64,000 nucleotides of DNA, taken from positions 248,001 to 312,000 of the forward strand of contig JAHBTR010000001.1 in NCBI GenBank assembly GCA_019638475.1. The letters run 5' to 3'. The notes under the pieces were generated by a model. It did no database searches and was not told where the DNA came from. It worked only from the letters and a program-made list of their open reading frames with translations. This document shows, in pieces, positions 16,243-24,973 of this stretch (its first letter is position 1; every line of letters starts with the position of its first letter). The position numbers and the translations under genes were made by a program. The DNA is from Chitinophagaceae bacterium. GTDB lineage: Bacteria > Bacteroidota > Bacteroidia > Chitinophagales > Chitinophagaceae.

Positions 16243-16383
16243 ATGAACTTATTTTCTAACAAATGGCTTAACCTTTTAGCCTTTTTTGCAGTAGTAGTAG
16301 TACAAAGCATGACAAGATTTGTACCAGATGGCGAAAATGGCTACAAGCCAGTATTAGGTAAAGCAAAAAAAACAACAGCCTAA
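16243..16383 (+). CDS. Small membrane protein, 46 residues, unknown
   Basis: Short open frame with ATG and TAA. A single hydrophobic stretch (WLNLLAFFAVVVVQSM) is followed by a polar tail RFVPDGENGYKPVLGKAKK. It is too short for many gene finders. Coding is supported by good residue composition and by its place 43 bases ahead of a TPR-containing gene on the same strand. Function is unknown. Confidence 0.45.
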   Translation: MNLFSNKWLNLLAFFAVVVVQSMTRFVPDGENGYKPVLGKAKKTTA

Positions 16384-16426
16384 TAACACATTAACTAATT
16401 AAAAACTTTTAAAATCATTTTACAAA

Positions 16427-16780
16427 ATGGAAGTATCTACAGTAACCCCACAAGGTGTAAGTTTAGGCAACGCTAATAGCTTTGCCAACGAAGCAGCAGC
16501 AGCACAATCACGTTTAATATCCTACTATATTCAAGGAAACGAAGAAATGAAACTACAAGATTATTATGGTGCTATAAGTAGCTATAATAAAGCAATTCAA
16601 TTATACCCTAATCATTCAAAAGCCTATTACAATAACTTGAGAGCTGATTTTAATGAGTTAAGGAAAACTTCTTCTATATTGGGTAAGCTAACTTGGCGAT
16701 GGACTAAAATGCAAATACTCTTACTTTTTATGAGTGGCATATTTTACCTTATTCATCACTTAATAGAAAAAGCTAATTAG
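16427..16780 (+). CDS. Small TPR protein with C-terminal membrane helix
   Basis: 117 residues. After a polar N-terminus, residues ~35-70 form a single tetratricopeptide unit (GNEEMKLQDYYGAISSYNKA then IQLYPNHSKAYYN). A C-terminal hydrophobic segment (MQILLLFMSGIFYLIHHL) could be a tail anchor. Function is unknown; single TPRs usually mediate protein contacts. It is the last gene of the accessory stretch before tRNA-Ser and probably shares a transcript with the 46-residue membrane protein upstream. Confidence 0.6.
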   Translation: MEVSTVTPQGVSLGNANSFANEAAAAQSRLISYYIQGNEEMKLQDYYGAISSYNKAIQLYPNHSKAYYNNLRADFNELRKTSSILGKLTWRWTKMQILLLFMSGIFYLIHHLIEKAN

Positions 16781-16892
16781 CCCTTTAATAACTATTCATA
16801 TTCCACATAAAAAAGATGGGATATATTGCTATACCATATAAGCTCCTTGAAATTTGTATGAAAAGGAAGAAGTTTGAAGTATAGAAAATAAA

Positions 16893-16936
16893 AAAGCCCT
16901 TTATTTTCAAGCATTTGTAGAAAAATAAAAGGCTTT
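16893..16936 (-). terminator. Terminator downstream of tRNA-Ser
   Basis: A 15-bp stem with one mismatch (plus strand AAAGCCcTTTATTTT / AAAATAAAAGGCTTT). On the minus strand it is followed by a T-run. Confidence 0.75.
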
Positions 16937-16947
16937 GTATTGTTACT

Positions 16948-17035
<88 letters not shown>

Positions 17036-17116
17036 ACTTGCAAAATAATGGCTTGAGGTTTTAATTGCCAAAAAATAATTTTTCTTCTTTTAACTTCGTC
17101 CAAATTTTTTTCATTC

Positions 17117-18958
17117 TTGAAGCACCTTTCTACACTTAATAAATATTTTTGGAAATATAAAAAGCTATTTTTTACAGGCATTGTATGTATTCTTATTTCT
17201 AACTATTTCAGAATACTTAGCCCACAGGTTACAGGCTTTGTGGTAGATGCAGTACAGCATAAAATTGCTTTATCTCAAAATATAGATAGTATTCATGCTA
17301 AAAAAAGCAGTTATGACGCATTGGTAATGCTTTTGGTAAATTGGTTTAACAGCAATAATTTTTCTTTAAGTAAAGTAGTATTAATATGCTCTCTTACCCT
17401 TTTAGCACTTGCATTATTAGGCGGCTTTTTTATGTTTTTGATGAGGCAAACCATTATTGTAATGAGCAGACATATAGAATATGCTCAAAAAAATGAAGTT
17501 TTTAAAAAATATCTGCAATTAAATATGGCATTTTATAAAGCAAATGCTACTGGAGATTTAATGAATAGAATTTCTGAAGACATCAGCAGAGTAAGAATGT
17601 ACACTGGACCAGCTGTTATGTATTTTATAAACCTTGCAGCTACTATTGGGTTTAGCGTTTTTTTTATGTTTAGAGAAAATGCACAGCTTACTATGTATGT
17701 ATTAGCACCTTTGCCTTTATTAGCTATCATTATTTATTTTGTAAATGATATTATTAATAAAAAAAGTGAAAAAATACAAGCACTTCTTTCAGACCTAACT
17801 ATTTCTGCACAAGAGTCTTACTCTGGTATAAGAGTTATTAAATCTTTTGTACAAGAAAAAGCCAATGCAATTTTCTTTTCTCAAAAAAGTGAAGAGTATA
17901 AAAAAAATGCTATTAGTTTATCAAAGGTTGAAGCTATTTATTTTCCTGCTATGGCTTTAATAATTGGTATTAGCACATTGCTTACTATTGGTATTGGCAG
18001 TTGGTATGTAATTTATAAAGACCATAATGTTACAGCAGGTACTATTGCAGAATTTGTTATTTACATTAACCTACTTACTTTTCCTGTAAGTGCTATTGGC
18101 TGGACTGCAAGTATTATACAAAGAGCTGCTGCATCTCAAAAAAGGGTAAATGATTTTTTAGATATTGAACCAGCTATACAAGATACGCCAACAGCTACTT
18201 TAACCAATGTAAGTGGAGATATTGTTTTTAATAATGTTTCTTTTACTTATAAAAATACAGGAATAGAAGCCCTTAAAAATTTTAATGTACACATACCCAA
18301 AGGCAATAAAATACTAATTCTGGGAAAAACAGGAAGTGGTAAAACAACTATTGCACAACTATTGTTGCACTTTTATAAACCAAATAAAGGCAATATAACA
18401 ATAGGCAATAATGATATTAGCCTTTTTACATTAAAAAGTTTGAGAGAACAAATTAGTTATGTGCCTCAAGATGTTTTTTTATTTAGCGATAGTATTCAAA
18501 ACAATATAAGTTTTGGTTTAAATGAAAATACCTCATTAGAAAAAGTAATTTCTGCTGCAAAATTTGCTTTTGTACATAATGATATTTTACAATTAGAAAA
18601 AAGTTATGCTACTGTAATAGGAGAACGAGGCGTAACATTGAGTGGTGGACAAAAACAAAGAGTTTCTATAGCAAGGGCATTAATAAAACAACCTGAAATT
18701 ATTGTATTTGATGATTGTTTAAGTGCTGTAGATTCTAAAACAGAACATGAAATTATTGGCAATTTGTACAACTATTTAAAAAACAAAACAGCCATTATTA
18801 TTACACACAGAATTTTTACCACCATTCCATTTGATAAAATTATTGTAATGAGTAATGGAGGTATTGCAGAAGAAGGTACACATGAAGAACTATTAGCCAA
18901 TAATGCCTATTATGCAGAATTATACAGAAAACAATTAGTAGAAAATAATACAGAGTAA
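17117..18958 (+). CDS. ABC transporter, fused permease and ATPase (MsbA/MdlA-like exporter)
   Basis: 613 residues. Residues 1-330 hold six membrane helices of a type-1 ABC exporter. The ATPase domain has Walker A (GKTGSGKTT, near 402), Q-loop (YVPQDVFLFSDS), signature (LSGGQKQR, near 508), Walker B and the H-loop (ITHRIF). Walker B ends VFDDCLSAVD, with Asp where catalytic Glu is usual; this is also seen in MdlA-like half-transporters. Such proteins work as homo- or heterodimers exporting lipids or drugs; no partner gene is adjacent. The start is TTG at 17117, just upstream of the first amphipathic segment. Confidence 0.9.
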   Translation: MKHLSTLNKYFWKYKKLFFTGIVCILISNYFRILSPQVTGFVVDAVQHKIALSQNIDSIHAKKSSYDALVMLLVNWFNSNNFSLSKVVLICSLTLLALALLGGFFMFLMRQTIIVMSRHIEYAQKNEVFKKYLQLNMAFYKANATGDLMNRISEDISRVRMYTGPAVMYFINLAATIGFSVFFMFRENAQLTMYVLAPLPLLAIIIYFVNDIINKKSEKIQALLSDLTISAQESYSGIRVIKSFVQEKANAIFFSQKSEEYKKNAISLSKVEAIYFPAMALIIGISTLLTIGIGSWYVIYKDHNVTAGTIAEFVIYINLLTFPVSAIGWTASIIQRAAASQKRVNDFLDIEPAIQDTPTATLTNVSGDIVFNNVSFTYKNTGIEALKNFNVHIPKGNKILILGKTGSGKTTIAQLLLHFYKPNKGNITIGNNDISLFTLKSLREQISYVPQDVFLFSDSIQNNISFGLNENTSLEKVISAAKFAFVHNDILQLEKSYATVIGERGVTLSGGQKQRVSIARALIKQPEIIVFDDCLSAVDSKTEHEIIGNLYNYLKNKTAIIITHRIFTTIPFDKIIVMSNGGIAEEGTHEELLANNAYYAELYRKQLVENNTE

Positions 18959-19143
18959 TTTTATTTATAAACACAATAAGCTGATTATCAGCATAGTATA
19001 AAGATTTGCTTTATAAATAATTTTCCATAAAAATAATATAGCTATTGCAGCATATATGTTAAGTCAAAAAAAGATATTAACAACCAAACCTCTTTTGGCT
19101 AAGTTTTATAGAAATAAATGCCCATAATATCATGTATTTAACA

Positions 19144-19151
19144 TACCTTTG
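19144..19151 (+). promoter_or_regulatory. -7 box TACCTTTG upstream of rpoD
   Basis: A match to TAnnTTTG 109 bases before the rpoD start, with no clear -33 element. The rest of the 302-base gap after the ABC gene holds nothing else I recognise. Confidence 0.45.
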
Positions 19152-19260
19152 CAGCCGTTTTTCTCCAATTTGTGCTAAATTTTTTAACCTGAATTGCAAC
19201 GAAAAACAATATTAAGGAGTCTAACAGAACAATATACAAACGTAACAAGAAATATACACT

Positions 19261-20118
19261 ATGAGGCAGCTCAAAATTGCAACCCAAATTACCAATCGTG
19301 ATTCTCAGGCAGTAGAAAAATATCTACAGGAAATTTCTAAAATTCCTATGATAACCCCCGAAGAGGAAACAACACTTGCACAGAAAATTAAGATGGGTAA
19401 TCAAAGGGCATTGGACAAGCTGGTGCAAGCAAACCTCAGGTTTGTGGTATCTGTTGCTAAACAATACCAGCATCAGGGTCTTTCTTTAAGTGACCTCATC
19501 AACGAGGGAAATCTCGGTCTGATAAAGGCGGCTCAACGCTTTGATGAAACAAAAGGTTTTAAATTTATTTCTTACGCTGTATGGTGGATTCGCCAATCCA
19601 TTTTACAAGCTTTGGCAGAGCAAGGACGTTTAGTACGCCTTCCTCAAAACAAAATTGGCACTTACAACAAAGCTAATAAAGCTTACATGGCATTTGAACA
19701 AGAGCATGAACGTGAGCCTTCTACAGAAGAATTATCTGAAATTTTGGAAATGAGTGAAACAGAAATCAACAACATCTTCCAAAGTAATACAAGGCACTCA
19801 AGTTTAGATGCTCCTGTACATGAAGCAGAAGATGTAGCTATGGGAGATTTATTAGAAGGAAGTGATGATACAGATGAAGATGTAATGAAAGACTCTCTTA
19901 GAGAAGAAATTAGAAGAGTTTTAAAATCACTTTCTCCAAGAGAAGCTGAAATTGTTAATGCTTATTTTGGTTTAGATGGCGAAAACGGTGTAACTATTGA
20001 GCAAATTGGTATAAAATACGATTTGACCAAAGAACGTATTCGTCAGATTAAAGAAAGAGCTATTAAACGTTTACAAAAAGCTCGTTACAGCAGTGCTTTA
20101 AAAGCATATTTAGGATAA
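19261..20118 (+). CDS. rpoD: RNA polymerase primary sigma factor, Bacteroidota type
   Basis: 285 residues, the compact Bacteroidota housekeeping sigma factor lacking region 1.1. Region 1.2 begins QAVEKYLQEISKIPMITPEE. Region 2 contains NLRFVVSVAKQYQ, LIKAAQRFDETKGFKFISY and WWIRQSILQAL for -7 box melting. Region 4 has LSPREAEIVNAYFGL and the helix-turn-helix LTKERIRQIKERAIKRLQ. It directs polymerase to TAnnTTTG promoters, which are seen throughout this window. Base use (more CTC, GGT) in the first third is less A+T-biased than in neighbours, as expected for a highly conserved gene. A strong bidirectional terminator follows. Confidence 0.97.
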   Translation: MRQLKIATQITNRDSQAVEKYLQEISKIPMITPEEETTLAQKIKMGNQRALDKLVQANLRFVVSVAKQYQHQGLSLSDLINEGNLGLIKAAQRFDETKGFKFISYAVWWIRQSILQALAEQGRLVRLPQNKIGTYNKANKAYMAFEQEHEREPSTEELSEILEMSETEINNIFQSNTRHSSLDAPVHEAEDVAMGDLLEGSDDTDEDVMKDSLREEIRRVLKSLSPREAEIVNAYFGLDGENGVTIEQIGIKYDLTKERIRQIKERAIKRLQKARYSSALKAYLG

Positions 20119-20139
20119 GAAAAAAAATTATCTAATGAT

Positions 20140-20173
20140 AAAAAAGGTAGCCTTGTACAAGGCTACCTTTTTT
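20140..20173. terminator. Bidirectional terminator between rpoD and the thioredoxin gene
   Basis: A perfect 34-bp palindrome with A-run and T-run ends (arm core ggtagccttg). It can serve both converging genes. Confidence 0.9.
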
Positions 20174-20189
20174 GATGCACAATAGGCAA

Positions 20190-20663
20190 TTATAATAAAG
20201 ATTGTATAGCATCTTCTAATAATTTACCTTCATAATCTATGGCTACAATAACACCATCTTTGTTTAATAAAAAAGTAGAAGGCAAATAAGCAATTCTCCA
20301 TTTATTGGCTACTATACTTGCTTCATCATATACTTGTGTCCAAGTTATTTTATCTGCTTTAATGGCTCTAAGCCATGGTTTCTCTGTATAATCACATGAA
20401 ATGCTATAAATTTCAAAACCTTTCTCTTTATAAGTTTCATATAATTTTTTCAAATGCTTATTGGCTGTTCTGCATGGACCACACCAACTTGCCCAAAAAT
20501 CTATCAATACAACTTTGCCTTTTAAAGATGATAATGAAACAACTTTTCCATTGGGGTTTTTCAAACTTATATCAGGGGCTGTAACACCAATTTTAGGTTG
20601 AGCATTAATGGCAATACCAAATATTGATAGCAGCAATATTAAAGCAGCATATTTTTTTATCAT
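20190..20663 (-). CDS. TlpA/ResA-like thioredoxin, exported
   Basis: About 157 residues from the ATG at 20663, which opens a typical signal peptide (YAALILLLSIFGIAINAQ). A longer frame begins at 20690, but its first codons lie in a terminator hairpin. The thioredoxin fold has the redox motif FWASWCGPC near residue 62 and the TlpA strand GKVVLIDFW. The cis-Pro segment is IAYLPSTFLL. It probably reduces disulfides or supports cytochrome/copper protein maturation in the periplasm. The two genes upstream on the same strand encode metal-binding Cys-rich proteins, which fits a copper or redox theme. Confidence 0.87.
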   Translation of the reverse strand: MIKKYAALILLLSIFGIAINAQPKIGVTAPDISLKNPNGKVVSLSSLKGKVVLIDFWASWCGPCRTANKHLKKLYETYKEKGFEIYSISCDYTEKPWLRAIKADKITWTQVYDEASIVANKWRIAYLPSTFLLNKDGVIVAIDYEGKLLEDAIQSLL

Positions 20664-20677
20664 AATAAACTTGTTAA

Positions 20678-20698
20678 AAACCACAAGCATTGTGGTTT
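20678..20698 (-). terminator. Terminator-like hairpin after the HMA gene
   Basis: An 8-bp stem AAACCACA / TGTGGTTT with a five-base loop. On the minus strand it runs into TTTTTAAC, between the HMA gene and the thioredoxin gene. Confidence 0.5.
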
Positions 20699-20740
20699 AT
20701 TGTTAAAGCAAAATTTTACTGTTGAAAATAATTATTCTGA

Positions 20741-21235
20741 TTAGTTATCCTTATCTTTTTTACAACAATCTTTTGTTGTTCCTTCATGGTTACAATCTTT
20801 TTTGCAACTTGCTGCATCTTTAGCACATGTTGCATTTTCTTTTTTGCAAGATGCACTATCCTTACTACATTTACTTTCTGTGGCTACAGTAGCTTTTTCT
20901 TTTCTTTCATATTGACAACAAGCATGTAAGCTATTATATGCTTTCTCAGTAGCATACTCATCTTGTGTATCATAACCTGCTGCTGCTATAGCTTTTTGAA
21001 TTTTTGCATTATTTGTTTTTGATGTAGTATATTTTACAGATAAAATTTTAGTATTCTCATCCCATGAAGCATAAGAAGCACCAGCTTTTTTAGCTGCTTT
21101 TTCAATAGTTGTTTTGCACATACCACAATTTCCAAAAACTTTTATACTGTCGGGCTGAACAGCTTTTTTGTCTTGAGCAATAGATGTAAAAGAGAAGAAC
21201 AAAAATGAGGCAATTAATAAAATGTGTGTTTTCAT
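20741..21235 (-). CDS. Exported heavy-metal-associated (HMA) domain protein with Cys-rich tail
   Basis: 164 residues. A signal peptide (LLIASFLFFSFTSIAQ) precedes an HMA fold with the metal site FGNCGMCKTTIEKAAKKAG near residue 38 and the AIAAAGYDTQDE end typical of CopZ-like domains. The last 60 residues are a Cys/Lys-rich tail with recurring CKKD-type units and a CNHEG then DCCKK end, containing about ten Cys. Both parts could bind copper or another soft metal in the periplasm. Clustering with the HYC_CC_PP gene supports a metal-resistance role, but this is inferred. Confidence 0.85.
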   Translation of the reverse strand: MKTHILLIASFLFFSFTSIAQDKKAVQPDSIKVFGNCGMCKTTIEKAAKKAGASYASWDENTKILSVKYTTSKTNNAKIQKAIAAAGYDTQDEYATEKAYNSLHACCQYERKEKATVATESKCSKDSASCKKENATCAKDAASCKKDCNHEGTTKDCCKKDKDN

Positions 21236-21352
21236 TGTATAATATTTTTAATGGTTATTTTTTAAATAAGATAAACATGATACTACTATATTTTATGATA
21301 GAAGTATTATAAGAAATTTAATAAGATGATTTTATCATCAATAAAAATGGTA

Positions 21353-21742
21353 TTAAATTCTGAATACACAATTCTTAATATGAATATGCTGTTCAGATAA
21401 CAGAGGAGGAATGAATGAATAAGCTACTGCTGTAGGTGTTTCATTAAAATATACATCAACTAAATGATAAGATGAAGTAAAAAGTGTTATGGGTGCTTTA
21501 AGTACATAATCAGTTACTGTTGTTTTATGGTCATTTTGCAACTTTATAACCTTATGTTCTGTTTTACAGCAATTCTTTTTTTCTGATTTTTTACCCTTTT
21601 TAGTACAGCCACACAATTCTTTTGCCAATAAATCTATTTGTACAGAGCTTACTTTATCCTTACAGTAATGAATATTAAAAACTATTCCACTACTTACAGA
21701 AAAGTACAAAATGGCTAATATGGCTGTAATAGCTTTTTTCAT
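21353..21742 (-). CDS. HYC_CC_PP family protein
   Basis: 129 residues with signal-like start (AITAILAILYFSVSSGIVF). It shows the three features that give the family its name: the HYC motif (NIHYCKDKV), the later CC (KNCCKTEH, with LCGCTKKG before it) and PP near the end (SFIPPLLSEQ). This Bacteroidota family is usually found beside heavy-metal transport genes. It may bind metal in the periplasm. It lies upstream of the HMA gene on the same strand with a ~117-base gap, so cotranscription is possible but not certain. Confidence 0.8.
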   Translation of the reverse strand: MKKAITAILAILYFSVSSGIVFNIHYCKDKVSSVQIDLLAKELCGCTKKGKKSEKKNCCKTEHKVIKLQNDHKTTVTDYVLKAPITLFTSSYHLVDVYFNETPTAVAYSFIPPLLSEQHIHIKNCVFRI

Positions 21743-21853
21743 TGAGTAGCAAATTTACTTATTCTTTTCAAATTTCGTAACTATTGCTCTACAATTAACA
21801 ATTTAAGTTTATGTACTTTTACACCTTAAATCAATCATTCAACCAATTCTGTC

Positions 21854-22510
21854 ATGTTAAAAGCAGCTTTATATTTATTGATTATAGTAAATATTCACTG
21901 GACTTGTACAGAAAATAAACATATAGATTTTTCGCAAAAAATGGATAATACAACTTTACAAAATAGCATAACAGATACTGCTTATTTTGGCTCAGGATGT
22001 TTTTGGTGTACAGAATCTTTTTTTCAAAGATTAGAAGGTGTTATAAGTGTAACAAGTGGTTATGGTGGCGGCTTTGTAGAAAACCCAACTTATGAAGATA
22101 TTTGTTATAAAAAAACAGGGCATACAGAATTGGTTAAAGTAGTTTTTAACCCTGAAAAAATAAGTTATGATGAGTTGTTAGAAGTGTTTTGGAAAACACA
22201 CGACCCCACAACCCTTAACCAACAAGGAGCAGATGTAGGCTTTCAATATAGAAGTGTTATTTTTTATATAAACGAAACCCAAAAGCAAAAAGCAACATAC
22301 TATAAAGAGGCATTAACAAAAAACCATGTTTGGGATAAACCTATTGTTACAACAATAGAGCCATTTAAAAATTTTTATTCTGCCGAAAATTATCATCAAA
22401 ATTATTATAACAATAACCCTGAAAAAAGTTATTGCAAATATGTTATTCAACCCAAACTTTCAACATTTGAAAAAATATTTAAAGACAAACTAAAAAAAGA
22501 AAAACAATAG
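21854..22510 (+). CDS. msrA: Peptide-methionine (S)-S-oxide reductase
   Basis: 218 residues. The catalytic motif GSGCFWCTESFFQRL lies near residue 52, followed by VTSGYGGGFVENPTYEDIC and GHTELVKVVF, all diagnostic of MsrA. The middle has WKTHDPTTLNQQGADVG and QYRSVIFY. The N-terminus (LYLLIIVNIHWTC) looks like an export or lipoprotein signal, so the enzyme may repair oxidised surface proteins rather than cytosolic ones. The C-terminal resolving Cys is in KSYCKYVI. Fusion to MsrB is absent. Confidence 0.95.
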   Translation: MLKAALYLLIIVNIHWTCTENKHIDFSQKMDNTTLQNSITDTAYFGSGCFWCTESFFQRLEGVISVTSGYGGGFVENPTYEDICYKKTGHTELVKVVFNPEKISYDELLEVFWKTHDPTTLNQQGADVGFQYRSVIFYINETQKQKATYYKEALTKNHVWDKPIVTTIEPFKNFYSAENYHQNYYNNNPEKSYCKYVIQPKLSTFEKIFKDKLKKEKQ

Positions 22511-22606
22511 GCTAACTACTTTATACAAATACTTATTTACCTAAAAAAATATTGCAAATTGCAACACCATCATTTTTAAACAATCACTATTCAAACTAAT
22601 CATTAC

Positions 22607-23725
22607 ATGAAAGTAGGTATTTTGGGAGGAGGACAATTAGGAAGAATGTTATTACAAGCTGCTGCAAATTATACTGTAGAAACTTTTGTAATGGAAAATG
22701 ATGATAACTGCCCTGCTGCTCATTTATGTCATCATTTTATAAAAGGCGATATTAATAATTTTGATGCAGTATATCAATTTGGTAAAAACTTAGATGCTTT
22801 AACCATAGAAATTGAAGCAGTAAACATAGCAGCATTGGAAAAATTAGAACAAGAAGGTGTGAAAATTTATCCAAAACCATCTGCTATAAAAATTATTAAA
22901 AATAAAATTTCACAAAAAAAATTTTATCAACAGCATCAAATACCTACTGCTGAATTTGTTATTACACAGCAACAACACGATTTGCAGAATTATATAAACT
23001 TTTTTCCTGCTGCTCACAAATTAGCTGAAGGAGGTTATGATGGTAAAGGAGTACAAATAATACAAGCTGAAACTGATATAAATAAAGGTTTTGACACTCC
23101 TGCTGTATTAGAAAAAATTGTTTCTATAAAAAAAGAAATAGCCTTAATTGTTGCAGTAAATGATAAAAAAGAAATGGCTATTTATCCTGCTGCTGAAATG
23201 GTTTTTGACCCTATTTTAAATTTATTAGACTATCAGTTATCGCCTGCAAGATTAGAAGAAAAAGAATTGTGGAAAGCTGAATCTATTGCTCTTTCTGTTG
23301 TAAAAAATTTGAATAGTGCAGGATTGTTTGCAGTAGAATTATTTGTAGATGAAAATAAAGAAGTATTGGTAAATGAAACAGCACCACGTGTACACAATAG
23401 TGGGCATCACACTATTGAAGCAAATTATTGCAGTCAATATGATATGCTTTGGAGAATTATGTTAAATTATCCTTTAGGCAATACAAAAGCTATTATTCCT
23501 TCTGCTATTGTAAACATTGTAGGAGCAGAAAATTATCAGGGTAATGCTCAATACGAAGGCTTAGAAAATGTGCTACAAATGGAAAATGTTTTTGTGCATT
23601 TATATGGAAAACAGACTACCAAAGCTGGTAGAAAAATGGGGCATGTAACCATTATCAGCAATGACTACAATGATTTAACTTATAAAGCAAATAAGATAAA
23701 ACATATATTGAAAGTAATGGCTTAA
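22607..23725 (+). CDS. purK: 5-(carboxyamino)imidazole ribonucleotide synthase
   Basis: 372 residues, normal length. An ATP-grasp enzyme that converts AIR, ATP and bicarbonate to N5-CAIR in purine synthesis. The N-terminal GILGGGQLGRMLLQAA, the EIEAVNIAALEKLEQEGVK segment, HKLAEGGYDGKGVQ and the end-of-site motif ETAPRVHNSGHHTIEA are characteristic. The purE partner is not adjacent. It starts at ATG 22607, about 100 bases after msrA. Confidence 0.95.
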   Translation: MKVGILGGGQLGRMLLQAAANYTVETFVMENDDNCPAAHLCHHFIKGDINNFDAVYQFGKNLDALTIEIEAVNIAALEKLEQEGVKIYPKPSAIKIIKNKISQKKFYQQHQIPTAEFVITQQQHDLQNYINFFPAAHKLAEGGYDGKGVQIIQAETDINKGFDTPAVLEKIVSIKKEIALIVAVNDKKEMAIYPAAEMVFDPILNLLDYQLSPARLEEKELWKAESIALSVVKNLNSAGLFAVELFVDENKEVLVNETAPRVHNSGHHTIEANYCSQYDMLWRIMLNYPLGNTKAIIPSAIVNIVGAENYQGNAQYEGLENVLQMENVFVHLYGKQTTKAGRKMGHVTIISNDYNDLTYKANKIKHILKVMA

Positions 23726-23782
23726 TGCAGATGCACAAAAGTTATAGGAAGACTAACCTCCAACTTTGCAAAAACCCTCAAC

Positions 23783-24961
23783 CTAAGCCGTTTCCTCCTG
23801 CCACTCTTTCCAAACTGCTTCATGTTGTATGCCTTGCCGATTTTCAGTCAAATACTTATACTCCGATTTATCAATAAATAAATCTTGTTCTACTCGGTCA
23901 AGTTTTGTAATAATTGTTTTAATCGCTTCTTCTGATTGGTCTATTCCTATCCATTGTCTCCCATTGGTTTGTGCAGATTTTAAAGTTGTTCCAGAACCCG
24001 CAAAACAGTCTAAAACAATACTATTTCCGTTTGATGAGGTCTTAATAATAATATCCAATAAATCAGCATTTTTTTCAGTTGGGTAAACGGGATATTGTGG
24101 GTCTTTAAATTCCCAAATATCTTGCATTCTTTTTCCTTCTTGCTCGTCAAAATAAATCTTCTTCCTTGGATTCCCATTGTTGCTCCATTCTATTAATCCT
24201 TCATTATTCCATTGCTCTAAAATGCTTACATCACTTCGCCAATGTCTGCCTTTGGGTGGAAAAATCCCCTTAAATGGTTGAGAAGTTTTTCCATTTTGTG
24301 TTTCACCTGGTGCATGTAGCGGAATGGTTGTATATCTTCTGCCATCTTTTTCTGTTTTTGGAAAAAGTTTTATTTTATCTTCTTCTGTATAAGGTGTTTT
24401 GGGTTCATTCCAAATTAAGTTGTCAGATTTGGAATAAAATAAAATCAAGTCTTTGACATTTCCATAACCTTTTCGTGCAAAATTTTTCGGATTACATTTT
24501 ACTCTTGTAATGTCATTTCTAAAATTCTCCATTCCAAAAATTTCGTCCATGACGATTTTTACATAATGCCCGATTTTGTAGTCAATGTGTAAATAAATTG
24601 AGCCTTTATTGGAAAGCAACATTTTAAGTAAAACCAAACGTTCTCTAATAAATTCAAGAAAATCAAAGCCTTTCAAAGTGTCGGAGTAAGCAACATTTCC
24701 ATTTTTTGAATTACTTATAGCACTTGCTCTACCTTCTGTAATGGTAAAAATATTGTTAGTTGCAAATGGTGGGTCAATGTATATTAAATCAATTTTTCCT
24801 GCTAAATTATGTTGCGTTATGAGTTGTTTTAAAGCAACTAAATTATTAGCTTGAATGAGCAGATTAGGGCTGTCAGAATTGTTGATTTGTTCCAGAGTGA
24901 TGTTTGGAATTTGGTCGAAAATTTCTTGTTCAGTTTTTTTATTTGGGTAATGTAATTGCAT
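23783..24961 (-). CDS. Type II DNA (adenine) methyltransferase
   Basis: 392 residues. The catalytic motif IV is DPPF near residue 63 (IDLIYIDPPFATNN), ahead of the AdoMet motif I, VLDCFAGSGTTLKSA, near 330; this order places it in the beta class of amino-methyltransferases (N6-A or N4-C). QWIGIDQSEEAI is the next AdoMet strand. It lies 12 bases downstream of a restriction endonuclease gene on the same strand, so the two form an R-M pair. The methyltransferase looks complete, while the nuclease is interrupted. Recognition site cannot be read from the sequence. Confidence 0.9.
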   Translation of the reverse strand: MQLHYPNKKTEQEIFDQIPNITLEQINNSDSPNLLIQANNLVALKQLITQHNLAGKIDLIYIDPPFATNNIFTITEGRASAISNSKNGNVAYSDTLKGFDFLEFIRERLVLLKMLLSNKGSIYLHIDYKIGHYVKIVMDEIFGMENFRNDITRVKCNPKNFARKGYGNVKDLILFYSKSDNLIWNEPKTPYTEEDKIKLFPKTEKDGRRYTTIPLHAPGETQNGKTSQPFKGIFPPKGRHWRSDVSILEQWNNEGLIEWSNNGNPRKKIYFDEQEGKRMQDIWEFKDPQYPVYPTEKNADLLDIIIKTSSNGNSIVLDCFAGSGTTLKSAQTNGRQWIGIDQSEEAIKTIITKLDRVEQDLFIDKSEYKYLTENRQGIQHEAVWKEWQEETA

Positions 24962-24973
24962 AATTTCAGAGGT

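Noticed and set aside
20664..20690. Nine-residue longer start for the thioredoxin
   Set aside because: The added codons lie in a terminator-like hairpin, and the signal peptide begins at 20663.
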